DNA of 64,000 bases from VXNE01 sp965217825 (GTDB lineage: Bacteria; Pseudomonadota; Gammaproteobacteria; Pseudomonadales; Azotimanducaceae). The notes under the pieces are model-generated. The model was not told the DNA's origin, ran no database searches, and was given only the letters and a program-made list of their open reading frames with translations. This document shows, piece after piece, positions 18,710 to 26,585 of the stretch. The stretch spans positions 2,294,001 to 2,358,000 of the forward strand of contig OZ244571.1 in assembly GCA_965217825.1 (NCBI GenBank). The letters run 5' to 3'. The translations under genes were made by a program, and so were the position numbers. Within the stretch, counting starts at the first letter, position 1, and each line of letters starts with the position of its first letter.

Positions 18710-18875
18710 GCGTTTGTTCTCTCTCCCGGTTGTTGATAGCGCTTGCCGAGCTAATGGCCCGCGTCAATCGAAATCATTATGTCCCCGAGTTGCCACCGCA
18801 GAAAGAGGCATGCCGGGGATGAGGCGCGGTCCTGCGGCGTGCCACGTCGATTATGCTGAGGTTACTTGGGGTTGA

Positions 18876-19106
18876 AGAGGCGGAGTCAACGTCAACTGCG
18901 TCTGCCCGGGGGCCGTGGCAACGTCGCGCATGGACGACGTGCGTCCGGATCAACGTCCCGAGAAAAGGCGGCCGAGCGATCCGGTGTCCCGCTGGGGCAC
19001 GGACGAGGAAGTCGGCGAGTTCATCGCATTCCTGTGCACCGAAGCGGCGTCATGGATCCACGGCCAGTCCATCAACCAGTGTGGCGGATCGGTCATGGGG
19101 CAGTGA
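18876..19106 (+). pseudogene. 3' remnant of a short-chain dehydrogenase/reductase gene
   Basis: In one frame this reads GGVNVNCVCPGAVATSRMDD and later FIAFLCTEAASWIHGQSINQ then CGGSVMGQ, the classical C-terminal third of an SDR (VNxVCPG, then the SxITGQ-like segment and the final glycine-rich end). A stop at 18873 closes the frame upstream. The glycine-rich NAD site and YxxxK catalytic part are absent, so it is a decayed 5'-deleted gene. It lies between two intact minus-strand genes. Confidence 0.75.
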
Positions 19107-19121
19107 CGGAACCGGTCGGCG

Positions 19122-20780
19122 TCACGCTCCGTTCAGCAGGTCCTCATACTTCGAAAACCGCGTGTCCTGGCGCGTGGCGACTTCGATGAGGCAGACCTTC
19201 CCTTCCTTGTTGGCTATCTGCGCTTCCTTGATCGCTGGTGCGATCCCTGCGACTTCGTTGACGTTGATTGCCGTAGCACCCAGCGCGCGGGCGACGCCGG
19301 CGTAGTCTCCGCCCTGGTTGCCCGCGCCGTAGCGCTCCATGGCGACCGGCATGTTCTTGTCGTATCCGCCCATCGTCCGGTTATTGATGACCACGCTCGT
19401 GATCGGGATCTCCGCCCGCACGGCCGTCTCGATCTCCGTTCCGGTGTGGCCGAACGCCAGGTCGCCCATGAAGTTCATGCAGAACTTGTCCGGATTGGCC
19501 ATCTTCGAGCCCATCGCAAGCGGAATGCCGTACCCCAGGTGCGTGGTCTTGCCCCAGCCGATGTACCCGTGGGGCACCGTCGCCTTGTAGAACGGCATGA
19601 TCTGATCGCGCGGGTTGCCGGCATCGTGGGTCACCACGCTGTTGGCGTGATCGACGGTCCTGTTGATTTCGTTGACCACCCGATAGGGATTGATCGGCGT
19701 TTCGTCGCACGTCAGGAGCGGCGCCCACTCGGCCAGCCACTCGGCCTTCGTTGCGGCAATCTCGGCGGCAAGCGCCGTATTCGTTTCGCGCCCGTTGTCG
19801 CCCACGGCTGCTTTCACTTCGTCGATCATGACTTCGAGTGTGAGTTTGGCGTCGCCCACGAGCCCGATATCGACGTCGTAGTCCTTGTTGATGTCCTCGA
19901 CGGAGACGTTCGAGTGGATCATGAACTTGCCCGGCGGAATGTCGATGCCGAAGTTCGTCCGCGTCAGGCCCGAGCCAATGCAGAGTATCGTGTCAGACGA
20001 CCCCAGCCACTTGAACACGTTTTTTGGCGCGGTCCTGTTCGCCGAACCGAGCGCCAGCGCATGGTCGTCGGGGAACGCGCTCTTGCCCTGCATGGTGGTG
20101 ATGACCGGGATCTGCGTCAGTTCCGCCAGCGTACGCAATTCTTCCGCGGCCTCGGCATAGAGCACCCCCTGTCCGGCCCAGATCACGGGATTGCGGGCGC
20201 CGAGCAGCGCCTTCACCGCGTCCCTGACATCTGGGCGGTTGGGCGCGGATTTCATGGTTTTCGAAGGCCGGTAGTCGACGGCGTTCTCGGGCACTTGCTG
20301 ACCCAGCACGTCGCCGTGCAACTCGACCAGCGCCGGCCCGGGCCGGCCGTTCTTCGCCGCGTGGAATGCGCGGCGGACTTGCCGCGTCGCCAGATCGATC
20401 CTGTCGATCGAGAGCGCGATCTTGGTGACGTCTTCGTAGCTCCTGGTGGCGGAGAAATTCGGCTTGATGTCATAGCCGCTCAAGCCTGCACTACCCGGGA
20501 AAAAGACGATGGGTACTCCCTCGCCCCAGGCCTGGGCAATCCCGCCGTACGAGTTCTCAACGCCGGGCCCGCCCTGCGACGCGAACACGCCAACACGGTT
20601 GCCGGATGACTGTCGGCTGAAACCGTCGGCAGCGTTGATACCGCCGCGCTCCTGCCGGAACACGATGGGCCGAATGCCGACCTTGGCGACCGCCTCGATG
20701 AGCGGGTTGGCCGGAAAGCACGCCATCCAGGACACGCCTTCCGCCTGCAGGCAGCGCGCGATCAAATCGAAACCGTTCAT
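19122..20780 (-). CDS. ThDP-dependent enzyme of the acetolactate-synthase family
   Basis: This 552-residue protein has three parts. The N-terminal pyrimidine domain includes VFRQERGGINAADGFSRQ with the catalytic Glu. The central domain follows. The C-terminal pyrophosphate domain includes GDLAFGHTGTEIETAVRAEI and VVINNRTMGGYD, the GD...NN ThDP-Mg motif with Leu-Ala in place of Gly. The ATG at 20780 follows GGGGAGGAGA, a strong ribosome site; the open frame upstream is not homologous. It resembles unassigned ThDP-requiring proteins (decarboxylase, carboligase or lyase) more than true acetohydroxy-acid synthase. No small regulatory subunit is next to it. Confidence 0.85.
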   Translation of the reverse strand: MNGFDLIARCLQAEGVSWMACFPANPLIEAVAKVGIRPIVFRQERGGINAADGFSRQSSGNRVGVFASQGGPGVENSYGGIAQAWGEGVPIVFFPGSAGLSGYDIKPNFSATRSYEDVTKIALSIDRIDLATRQVRRAFHAAKNGRPGPALVELHGDVLGQQVPENAVDYRPSKTMKSAPNRPDVRDAVKALLGARNPVIWAGQGVLYAEAAEELRTLAELTQIPVITTMQGKSAFPDDHALALGSANRTAPKNVFKWLGSSDTILCIGSGLTRTNFGIDIPPGKFMIHSNVSVEDINKDYDVDIGLVGDAKLTLEVMIDEVKAAVGDNGRETNTALAAEIAATKAEWLAEWAPLLTCDETPINPYRVVNEINRTVDHANSVVTHDAGNPRDQIMPFYKATVPHGYIGWGKTTHLGYGIPLAMGSKMANPDKFCMNFMGDLAFGHTGTEIETAVRAEIPITSVVINNRTMGGYDKNMPVAMERYGAGNQGGDYAGVARALGATAINVNEVAGIAPAIKEAQIANKEGKVCLIEVATRQDTRFSKYEDLLNGA

Positions 20781-20900
20781 TCTCCTCCCCGGTGCGTTGA
20801 TGGAACGGGCAAGGTTATACCAATAGGAGGCTCCACCTGAAATACGAGGGCTTTTGTGGCGCGTTGGGGACGACTTTGCTACTGGCTTTGCCGAAATCAT

Positions 20901-20930
20901 AATTTACGTTTGGTGCACCAAATGTAAATT
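20901..20930. repeat. 30-bp near-perfect palindrome
   Basis: The sequence is symmetrical around TGCA: left arm AATTTACGTTTGG, right arm CCAAATGTAAATT, with a single mismatched pair. It is AT-rich against a GC-rich background. It stands 120 bases upstream of the ThDP-enzyme start and immediately before the DUF4143 remnant. It could be an operator for either, or a hairpin repeat at a deletion junction. Confidence 0.85.
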
Positions 20931-20932
20931 GA

Positions 20933-21535
20933 GTGTGGTTCGGCATCCGCAATCGGCAAGGGTTTCTCACGCTCTTCCGCCTGCTCCTGCTACGCAGCGG
21001 TGGCCAGCTCGACTACAGCCAACTCGCGTCCTTGAGCGAGATGAGCCGCCCAACGGTGAAATCCCATATCGAGGCCATGCGACTGTTGCGACCGTTTCAT
21101 GGCGGCGGCAAACAAGAGATCGTCAGCCGTCCGAAGTGCTACGCCTTCGATACCGGGTTTGTCACCTTCGAGCGGGGCTGGAACGACATCCGCGACGACG
21201 ACCGGGGTCTGCTATGGGAGCATCTGGTTCTGGATTCGTTACTGATGCGTTGCCCGGAGCAGGACGTTCTCTACTGGCGGGACAAATCTCGGCGCGAGGT
21301 GGACTTCGTCATCCGTCACGGCGGGGGGCGCGTGGATCTCGTGGAGTGCAAGATAAACCCGGATAAGCTGGATCCGGCTCCGGTCGAAGTATTCCGCTCC
21401 CTCTACCCGGAGGGATCAAACTTCGTGGTGACGCCACGGGTGCCGGAACCCCACCGCATCCGCCGCCGGGGCATGGTGTTCACCGTGTGCTCCACCCGCC
21501 ACCTCCCAGGTGCCGCACCCTTTGGGCGTAGATAG
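20933..21535 (+). pseudogene. 5'-truncated AAA ATPase with DUF4143 (C-terminal part only)
   Basis: About 200 residues are readable. LFRLLLLRSGGQLDYSQLAS then MSRPTVKSHIEAM is the helix-turn-helix-like part of DUF4143. LLWEHLVLDSLL and YWRDKSRREVDFVI with VDLVECKI form the PD-(D/E)xK-like end. The roughly 200-residue N-terminal AAA domain with Walker motifs is missing; only about ten codons precede the DUF4143 part, right after the palindrome at 20901-20930. Such ATPases are common solitary accessory genes of unknown role. The fragment could be translated from a GTG at 20933 but would lack ATPase activity. Confidence 0.75.
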
Positions 21536-21628
21536 CGGAGACGGTACGCTTGACTGCGGGTTCCGTTCGCGCACGAGCGCACGGACGCGGCCGTATACAA
21601 TCGGCGTGTTGGTTTCGAGGGTAGGGTG

Positions 21629-23266
21629 ATGTCGGAAACGGCGCGAACGCGGTGCGATGCCGTGGTAGTGGGCGCGGGATTCGCCGGCCTCTACATGCTC
21701 CATCGATTGAGCCAGGCTGGCTTCAACGCGCGGGTGTTCGAGGCGGGGTCGGGCGTCGGTGGCACGTGGTACTGGAATCGGTACCCGGGCGCGCGATGCG
21801 ATATCGAGAGCATGGAGTATTCCTACAGCTTCTCGAACGCGTTGCAGCAGGAGTGGAAGTGGACGGAACGCTACGCCGGCCAGCCGGAGATCCTGCGCTA
21901 CGCCGAACACGTCGCCGACCGGTTCGATCTCAGGAGGGACATCACATTCGACACACGTATCGCCAAGGCGGCATTTGACGAGGCAGCGAGCCGCTGGCGC
22001 ATCGACACCGACACCGGCGAGAGCGTGGAGGCGATGGCCCTGATCATGGCGACCGGTTGCCTGTCGTCCGCAAACCTGCCCGAATTCGAAGGTCGGACGC
22101 GTTTTCTGGGCGAGACCTACCACACCGGCCGCTGGCCCCACGACCACGTAGACTTTCGTGGAAAGCGGGTGGGAGTGATCGGCACGGGATCCTCGGCCAT
22201 TCAGGCGATTCCGATCATCGCCGCTGAGGCGGAACACCTCACCGTCTTCCAGCGCACGGCCAACTATTCGATTCCGGCGCGCAACGGATCCCTCGATCCA
22301 GACGGCGTGCGTGAAATCAAGGCCGAATATCCGGAGTTCCGGGCGCGCAACCGGCTGATGCAAGCCGCTTTCGGGTCAAAGATACCCCGCAATAACACTC
22401 CCGCGTTGGCGGACAATCCCGCCGGTCGGGAGGCCAGGTTCACCGAACGGTGGAAGCGGGGTGGTCTTGGCTTCCTTGGCGCCTACAACGATCTCCTGCT
22501 CGGCCGTGACGCCAACGAGACGGCCGCGGATTTCGTGCGGGCACGGATTCGCGACATCCTCAAGGATCCGGAGGTCGCGGAACTCCTGTGCCCGGACAAC
22601 GTCATCGGCTGCAAACGGATCTGTCTGGACACGAGTTACTTCGAGACTTACAACCGGCCGAACGTCGAACTCCTGGCCGCCAGAAACCATCCCATCGAGC
22701 GCATCACGCCCGAGGGCGTCCTGGTCAGGGTGATGAATCCGGAAACGGGCGAGCAGGAAGGCTCCCGCGAGATCGCGCTTGATTGCATCGTCTTCGCCAC
22801 GGGCTTCGACGCCATGACGGGCACCGTGCTCGGTGTGGACATCCGCGGCCGTGGGGACCAGACCCTGCGCGAGAAGTGGTCCGCTGGACCGCGCACCTAC
22901 CTGGGCCTGACTACGGCGGGTTTCCCGAACCTGTTCCTGATCACCGGACCCGGCAGCCCGTCGGTGCTGACCAACATGATGGTCTCCATCGAGCAGCACG
23001 TGGAGTGGATCGGTGACTGCCTTGAGGACCTGCGCCGCGAGAAACTCGCAGCCATCGAGGCGACATCGGAAGCGGAGGATGCCTGGGTGGACCACGTCAA
23101 CGCGGTCGCGGGGCAGACCCTGATGCCGACGTGCAACTCGTGGTACCTGGGCAGGAACATTCCGGGCAAGCCCCAGGTATTCATGCCGTTGATCGGCTTC
23201 CCGCCCTATGCGGAGAAGTGCGCCGAAGTGGCGCGGAACGGCTACGAAGGTTTCGTGCTGGACTGA
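21629..23266 (+). CDS. Flavin monooxygenase, Baeyer-Villiger type
   Basis: This 545-residue protein has the FAD site VVVGAGFAGLYMLHRL near the N-terminus and GGTWYWNRYPGARCD, typical of cyclohexanone-monooxygenase relatives. The Baeyer-Villiger fingerprint FLGETYHTGRWPHD lies near residues 160-173. A second nucleotide site VGVIGTGSSAIQ serves NADPH. The expected reaction is oxygen insertion next to a ketone to give an ester or lactone. The start is the ATG at 21629 behind GAGGGTAGGG. A closely related C-terminal fragment lies downstream at 23996-24223, so a second copy once existed nearby. Confidence 0.9.
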   Translation: MSETARTRCDAVVVGAGFAGLYMLHRLSQAGFNARVFEAGSGVGGTWYWNRYPGARCDIESMEYSYSFSNALQQEWKWTERYAGQPEILRYAEHVADRFDLRRDITFDTRIAKAAFDEAASRWRIDTDTGESVEAMALIMATGCLSSANLPEFEGRTRFLGETYHTGRWPHDHVDFRGKRVGVIGTGSSAIQAIPIIAAEAEHLTVFQRTANYSIPARNGSLDPDGVREIKAEYPEFRARNRLMQAAFGSKIPRNNTPALADNPAGREARFTERWKRGGLGFLGAYNDLLLGRDANETAADFVRARIRDILKDPEVAELLCPDNVIGCKRICLDTSYFETYNRPNVELLAARNHPIERITPEGVLVRVMNPETGEQEGSREIALDCIVFATGFDAMTGTVLGVDIRGRGDQTLREKWSAGPRTYLGLTTAGFPNLFLITGPGSPSVLTNMMVSIEQHVEWIGDCLEDLRREKLAAIEATSEAEDAWVDHVNAVAGQTLMPTCNSWYLGRNIPGKPQVFMPLIGFPPYAEKCAEVARNGYEGFVLD

Positions 23267-23289
23267 CTCCCAACGAGGCAACGCCGCGC

Positions 23290-23306
23290 GGCTCTTTCGA
23301 AGAGCC
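23290..23306 (+). terminator. Hairpin after the monooxygenase gene
   Basis: GGCTCTT-TCG-AAGAGCC is a perfect 7-bp stem with a 3-base loop, 24 bases after the stop codon at 23266. No T-run follows, so it may be only a stabilising 3' structure. Confidence 0.35.
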
Positions 23307-23428
23307 AAATGCCGCGAGGCGGAAGTAACATCGATCGTGACCAGTGGAAAGACATCGTGGCGGAGGGGCTGTTACGATAATGTCGAGGACGGTCAACGAC
23401 GTTTGCAGCCGGATTGGGAGGGATGGAC

Positions 23429-23740
23429 ATGCATGCCGCCATCGCTAACAAAAAAGATGAACTGGTTGAACTCTGCCAACGTTACGGCGTGGCGCGGCTC
23501 GAAGTCTTCGGCTCGGCGGCGCGAGGCACAGACTTCGATCCACAAACTAGCGACGCCGACTTCCTTGTGGAATTCCATACCGGCAGCGGCCTGCCTCCTT
23601 TCGACCAGTACTTCGACCTTGCCGAGGCTCTCCGCCACACCTTGGGCCGTCCCGTCGATCTCGTTGAATCTGGCGCGGTCCACAATCCGTATTTGCGCGC
23701 GGCCATCGAGAGGTCGCGCGAGCTTGTCTATGCGTCCTGA
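23429..23740 (+). CDS. MNT-type nucleotidyltransferase (antitoxin-like)
   Basis: This 103-residue minimal nucleotidyltransferase shows VFGSAARGTDFDPQTSDADF, the GS...DxD catalytic motif, followed by LVEF. Proteins of this size often act as MntA-type partners of HEPN toxins. No HEPN gene is next to it: downstream is a methylase fragment on the opposite strand. I prefer the ATG at 23429, six bases after GGGAGGG; an ATG at 23423 would overlap the ribosome site. It is an orphan member of a probable toxin-antitoxin pair at the left edge of a remnant-rich region. Confidence 0.8.
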   Translation: MHAAIANKKDELVELCQRYGVARLEVFGSAARGTDFDPQTSDADFLVEFHTGSGLPPFDQYFDLAEALRHTLGRPVDLVESGAVHNPYLRAAIERSRELVYAS

Positions 23741-23749
23741 CCCGCCAGG

Positions 23750-24001
23750 CTTCGCTTGGAACTGTCGGAGCGCGGGGAGTCGGTTGCGACCGCGACGCGC
23801 TCTCGCTCGCTCGAACTCGGTGCGCAGACCGTCCATGAATAGCGGCTCGATCACCTTGAGGATGTTCTTCTCGGTCGTGTAGTGCACGCCTTGGGCGCGG
23901 CGTTGCGCCGGGTCCATCACTGACCGGAACAGGGCGCCGAAGATCGCTGGCGAGATGTTCGACCAATCGAAGCGGCAAGCATCCAAGAGCGCCCCGAGAA
24001 G
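23750..24001 (-). pseudogene. Fragment of a SAM-dependent DNA methyltransferase
   Basis: On the minus strand one frame reads DWSNISPAIFGALFRSVMDP then RRAQGVHYTTEKNILKVIEP then LFMDGLRTEFERAR. This is the conserved block upstream of the catalytic motifs in large type IIL/MmeI-like or BREX-like DNA methylases (the ISPAIFG...GaHYTsEenIlKvI stretch). About 84 residues remain; neither the SAM site nor the NPPF motif is present. The edge near 24001 meets the monooxygenase remnant on the other strand, marking a recombination junction. Confidence 0.7.
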
Positions 24002-24223
24002 CGCGCGACCATCGAGGCGACATCGAAAGCGGGGGACGACTGGGTGGACGACGTCCACTCGGTCGCGGGGCAGACCCTGATGCCGACGTGCAACTCCTGG
24101 TATCTGGGCAAGAACATTCCGGGCAAGCCCCGGGTGTTCATGCCCCTCATGGGCTTCCCACCCTACGCGGAGAAATGCGCTGAGGTAGCTGCGGACGGCT
24201 ACGAAGGGTTTGCGCTACGGTGA
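23996..24223 (+). pseudogene. C-terminal remnant of a second Baeyer-Villiger-type monooxygenase
   Basis: About 75 residues match the end of the intact monooxygenase at 21629-23266: the shared strings include VAGQTLMPTCNSWYLG, NIPGKP and GFPPYAEKCAEVA. Differences such as GKNIPGKPRVFMPLMG versus GRNIPGKPQVFMPLIG show a diverged paralogue rather than a fresh duplication. The rest of the gene is absent. The stop is at 24221-24223, only 10 bases before the truncated fic copy. Confidence 0.85.
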
Positions 24224-24233
24224 AGTCCACTTC

Positions 24234-24467
24234 ATGACCGAAACGCCGCCATACACCATCACTTCGACCATTCTCGATCTTTCCGAAAGGATCGGCGAGT
24301 CTGTCGGGCGGACGGAGGAAGCGGCGGTCCGGGCGAATCTGCGCCTGCGACGGGCCAATCGCATCCGTACCATTCGCGGATCGCTGGCGATCGAAGGCAA
24401 CCGGCTCACCGAAGAACAGGTATCGACCATCCTCGATGGCATGTGCCTCGCTTGGACATGCATTTGA
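24234..24467 (+). pseudogene. Truncated duplicate of the Fic gene (N-terminal 70 codons)
   Basis: From its ATG this reads MTETPPYTITSTILDLSERI and is nearly identical at DNA level to the first about 207 bases of the intact fic gene at 26586, with only two differences noticed (Ser for Ala near codon 25 and Asp for Glu at the break). It includes the inhibitory motif region SLAIEGNRL but none of the catalytic HPF motif. After STILDG the sequence switches to an unrelated gene. The match begins exactly at the start codon, as upstream sequences differ. Confidence 0.9.
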
Positions 24468-24861
24468 AGCGGGAGGAGGCCGAGGCGTTCTTCGGCGCAT
24501 ACGGGTCGAAGTCTCGGTTCGGCTGCAGGGAAAAAGCGTGCTGCCCGAAGGGCGTGAGAGACATGCTGGACAATCCCGTGCGCCACAGCCTGGTCCAGCG
24601 GTCGGGTGAAGTCCAACGGCTCACCGACGCGCCGCGCATCTCCGGGCGCAGCGCTTTCTGGAGGAGACGCTCCGTCCGGCGACGGACGCGGCCGTATTCG
24701 CCGAGTCCCTGTCGTTCGATGGGGAACGGCACCTGGCGAAGCGAATGAGCGACAACAGGAAGGGTCTCGAGCGCCTCCGGGTCGGGCTGGGCGAATTCGT
24801 GGAGCGTGGCCCCGCCGTTTCGTACTCGCGGATGCCCCGGCGCCGGATGGCGCGCGGTTGA
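24443..24861 (+). pseudogene. Frameshifted remnant of an unrecognised gene
   Basis: Two frames joined by an apparent frameshift near 24650 give a protein-like sequence. The first part reads DMHLKREEAEAFFGAYGSK, then FGCREKACCPKGVRDMLDNP and RHSLVQRSGEVQRL. The second reads RAQRFLEETLRPATDAAVFA and ERHLAKRMSDNRKGLERLRV, ending at a stop at 24859. Composition and third-position GC look coding in both parts. The Cys-rich CREKACCPKG might bind metal. I do not recognise the family. Its 5' end was replaced by the fic fragment. Confidence 0.5.
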
Positions 24862-24901
24862 ATTGTGCCCTGTGCAGGGCGAATCGGATTGGAGGCAAGG
24901 G

Positions 24902-25252
24902 ATGACAGATGTAGCAGCGGAAAGGAACGCGGTGGCGCAAAAGCTGGAGCTGTTGAGGACAAGGGCGGCGATACGCTCGGTCGACGTCGCCAACATGCTG
25001 GGAACGACAGTTTCCAGATGGAACCACGGCCGAGCCTATCCGAGGCCGAACAAGGAGAACTTGCTCGTTGACCTGGAGTACATCGTGGAACAGCTCTCGG
25101 AGTTCTACTCGGATCCGAAAACGGCGCGCGCATGGCTGTACTCGCGGCATAGGTATTTCGGCGGCCTGCGTCCTGCCGATCTCATCCAGGAAGGCCGAAT
25201 CCAGGAGGTCCTGGAAGCGATTCAAGCCATGTCGAACCCAAGCTATACCTGA
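24902..25252 (+). CDS. Xre/MbcA/ParS-type antitoxin (DUF2384)
   Basis: This 116-residue protein has an N-terminal Xre-like helix-turn-helix (LRTRAAIRSVDVANMLGTTV then SRWNHGRAYPRP) and a C-terminal toxin-binding domain (ARAWLYSRHRYFGGLRPADL, IQEGRIQEVLEAI). Such antitoxins neutralise RES-domain toxins that degrade NAD+. A RES gene lies downstream at 25283-25944 but is broken by a MITE. The ATG at 24902 follows GGAGGCAAGGG; the open frame upstream is part of the preceding remnant. It may still autoregulate its promoter. Confidence 0.85.
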   Translation: MTDVAAERNAVAQKLELLRTRAAIRSVDVANMLGTTVSRWNHGRAYPRPNKENLLVDLEYIVEQLSEFYSDPKTARAWLYSRHRYFGGLRPADLIQEGRIQEVLEAIQAMSNPSYT

Positions 25253-25346
25253 TCGGTATCCGGCCTGATTGGAGTAGCGACGGTTGAGAAGCGGCAGGAA
25301 CCGCCGGCGTGGGCGCAACGCGTCGCACCCGACAGTCGGTGTCGGC

Positions 25347-25511
25347 TAGTGTTCCGTCAAGCCTAAAAATGCGAGTGTAGCTGCGAGGGATTTTTGGTTC
25401 CTGGCGAGGCGCGACGACGCGGTGTGGCAGGCACCACACAAGGAGGAGCAACGAAGCCAGGGGCCAAAAAGACCCGCAGATACCCGTAGATTTAGGTTTG
25501 ACGGAGCACGA
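25347..25511. repeat. 165-bp MITE-like element, copy 2 (inverted)
   Basis: This is the reverse complement of the element at 4263-4427, apparently identical over its length except that the final TA is GA here. It begins TAGTGTTCCGTCAA and ends with the complementary repeat up to GACGGAGCAC. Near-identity across 21 kb indicates recent movement or gene conversion. It sits inside the coding frame of a RES-domain toxin gene, just before the codons for MLERDPDLLERLEG. Confidence 0.88.
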
Positions 25512-25878
25512 GGCGGACATGCTGGAACGCGACCCCGACCTGTTGGAACGCTTGGAGGGATGCGCACAGCAACCATTCGAGGGGACGGTCCACCGGGTGG
25601 TCTGGGCCGATTCAAGTCCCCTCCAAGGCAGCAGCGTCGCCCGCGGGCGCTGGAACAGTCCGGACAGCGGGTTCGAGGTCCTCAACACGTCGATGGAGGG
25701 CGACGGGGCCGCTGCGGAGTTCGAGGCGTTCTGGTCGTTGTTCGAGCAGCAGCCCGACCGACCGGCGCTGAACTGGACACTAAGGGTGCGACTCAGGCGG
25801 GTGGTCGAACTGGACTTCGAGCAGCTCGAGGAACTCGGCGTACGGCAAGCGGAGTACGAGGGCCGGGACTGTTTCGTG

Positions 25879-25911
25879 GAAGAGGAGGAAGAGGAGGAAG
25901 AGGAGGAAGGG
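25879..25911 (+). repeat. GAAGAGGAG microsatellite in the RES gene
   Basis: About three and a half units of the 9-base repeat GAAGAGGAG encode a poly-glutamate tract. Being a multiple of three it preserves the frame. It lies where the RES fold would normally continue, so slippage may have contributed to decay of the C-terminus. Confidence 0.8.
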
Positions 25912-25944
25912 GATGCTTTCGCCTGGTCGGATTCGACCGGCTAG

Positions 25945-26585
25945 CGGGTTGTCAGTCGCCTGCTGGGAGTGGGCGGGCATACTGCCATGCGGAAGCTCGT
26001 TGACGGGTACGTTGGCGACGCCGAGGGCGAGCCGGGCCCAATGCTCCAGTGTCGGCAGAAGGCCGTGGGGGGAGTGTGCCAGAAACAGGTGTCCGGGACG
26101 CGACGGTTCTCCGCCGAGGTCCCGGCGGGCGCGTTCCGCGGCGGCCCGGGCGGCGGCGCGGGCGAACTCGACAGCACGCTGACGGATCCTTTATCGCTTT
26201 GAACCCCGGCGGCTGCACGGCGCGGTGCATTCTGTTAGCTCTGGCGCCGGGAAGACAAGGCGGACCGCGCCCGGAGATCGCGGCCCGGTCGTCTCGCTCA
26301 ATCGCCGCGACGGCTCCAACCCCTTGCGGTGTCGGCTGTTCCGGCCGATGACGGTGTGCAGGGCACGAGCGCCCATCGGACTCCATTCGGCAAAACAGCA
26401 CCAACCGGGTATCGTTGTGGACCTTCGAATAGTGCCAAGTTCATGCTTACTTTGCAGCGAGTATTCCTGCGCCAGTCAACGAACCGCTACTGCGCGACGA
26501 CGACGAGAACAACGCGGCCTTACTGCGATGCGAGCAAGCGAGCGTCCCGGCGCCGACCGCCGATGTCCGCATTTTGTCCGCAGCC
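25945..26585. other. Spacer before fic, with a possible minus-strand gene remnant
   Basis: No intact gene is seen. On the minus strand, from about 26193 to 25980, one frame has strongly coding-like codon use and reads RAVEFARAAARAAAERARRD then HGLLPTLEHWARLALGVANV then PVNELP; I do not recognise it. It runs on antisense through the RES gene to 25780. From 26200 to 26585 I see nothing that reads as a protein and no clear promoter for fic. Confidence 0.4.

Larger units (their letters stand above)
25283..25944 (+). pseudogene. RES-domain toxin gene interrupted by a MITE
   Basis: Before the MITE, codons from 25283 read VEKRQEPPAWAQRVAPDS, a plausible RES-toxin N-terminus. After it, from the ATG at 25519, come LERDPDLLERLEGCAQQPFE then GTVHRVV, SSVARGRWNSPDSGFEVLNT and SMEGDGAAAEFEAFW, the core of the RES NAD+-glycohydrolase fold (conserved Arg, the GRW motif and Glu). 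The C-terminus is also abnormal: after EYEGRD it becomes a run of ten glutamates coded by a GAAGAGGAG repeat and ends early, lacking the usual closing strand. No good start codon is seen before the MITE. The partner antitoxin is immediately upstream. Confidence 0.78.
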
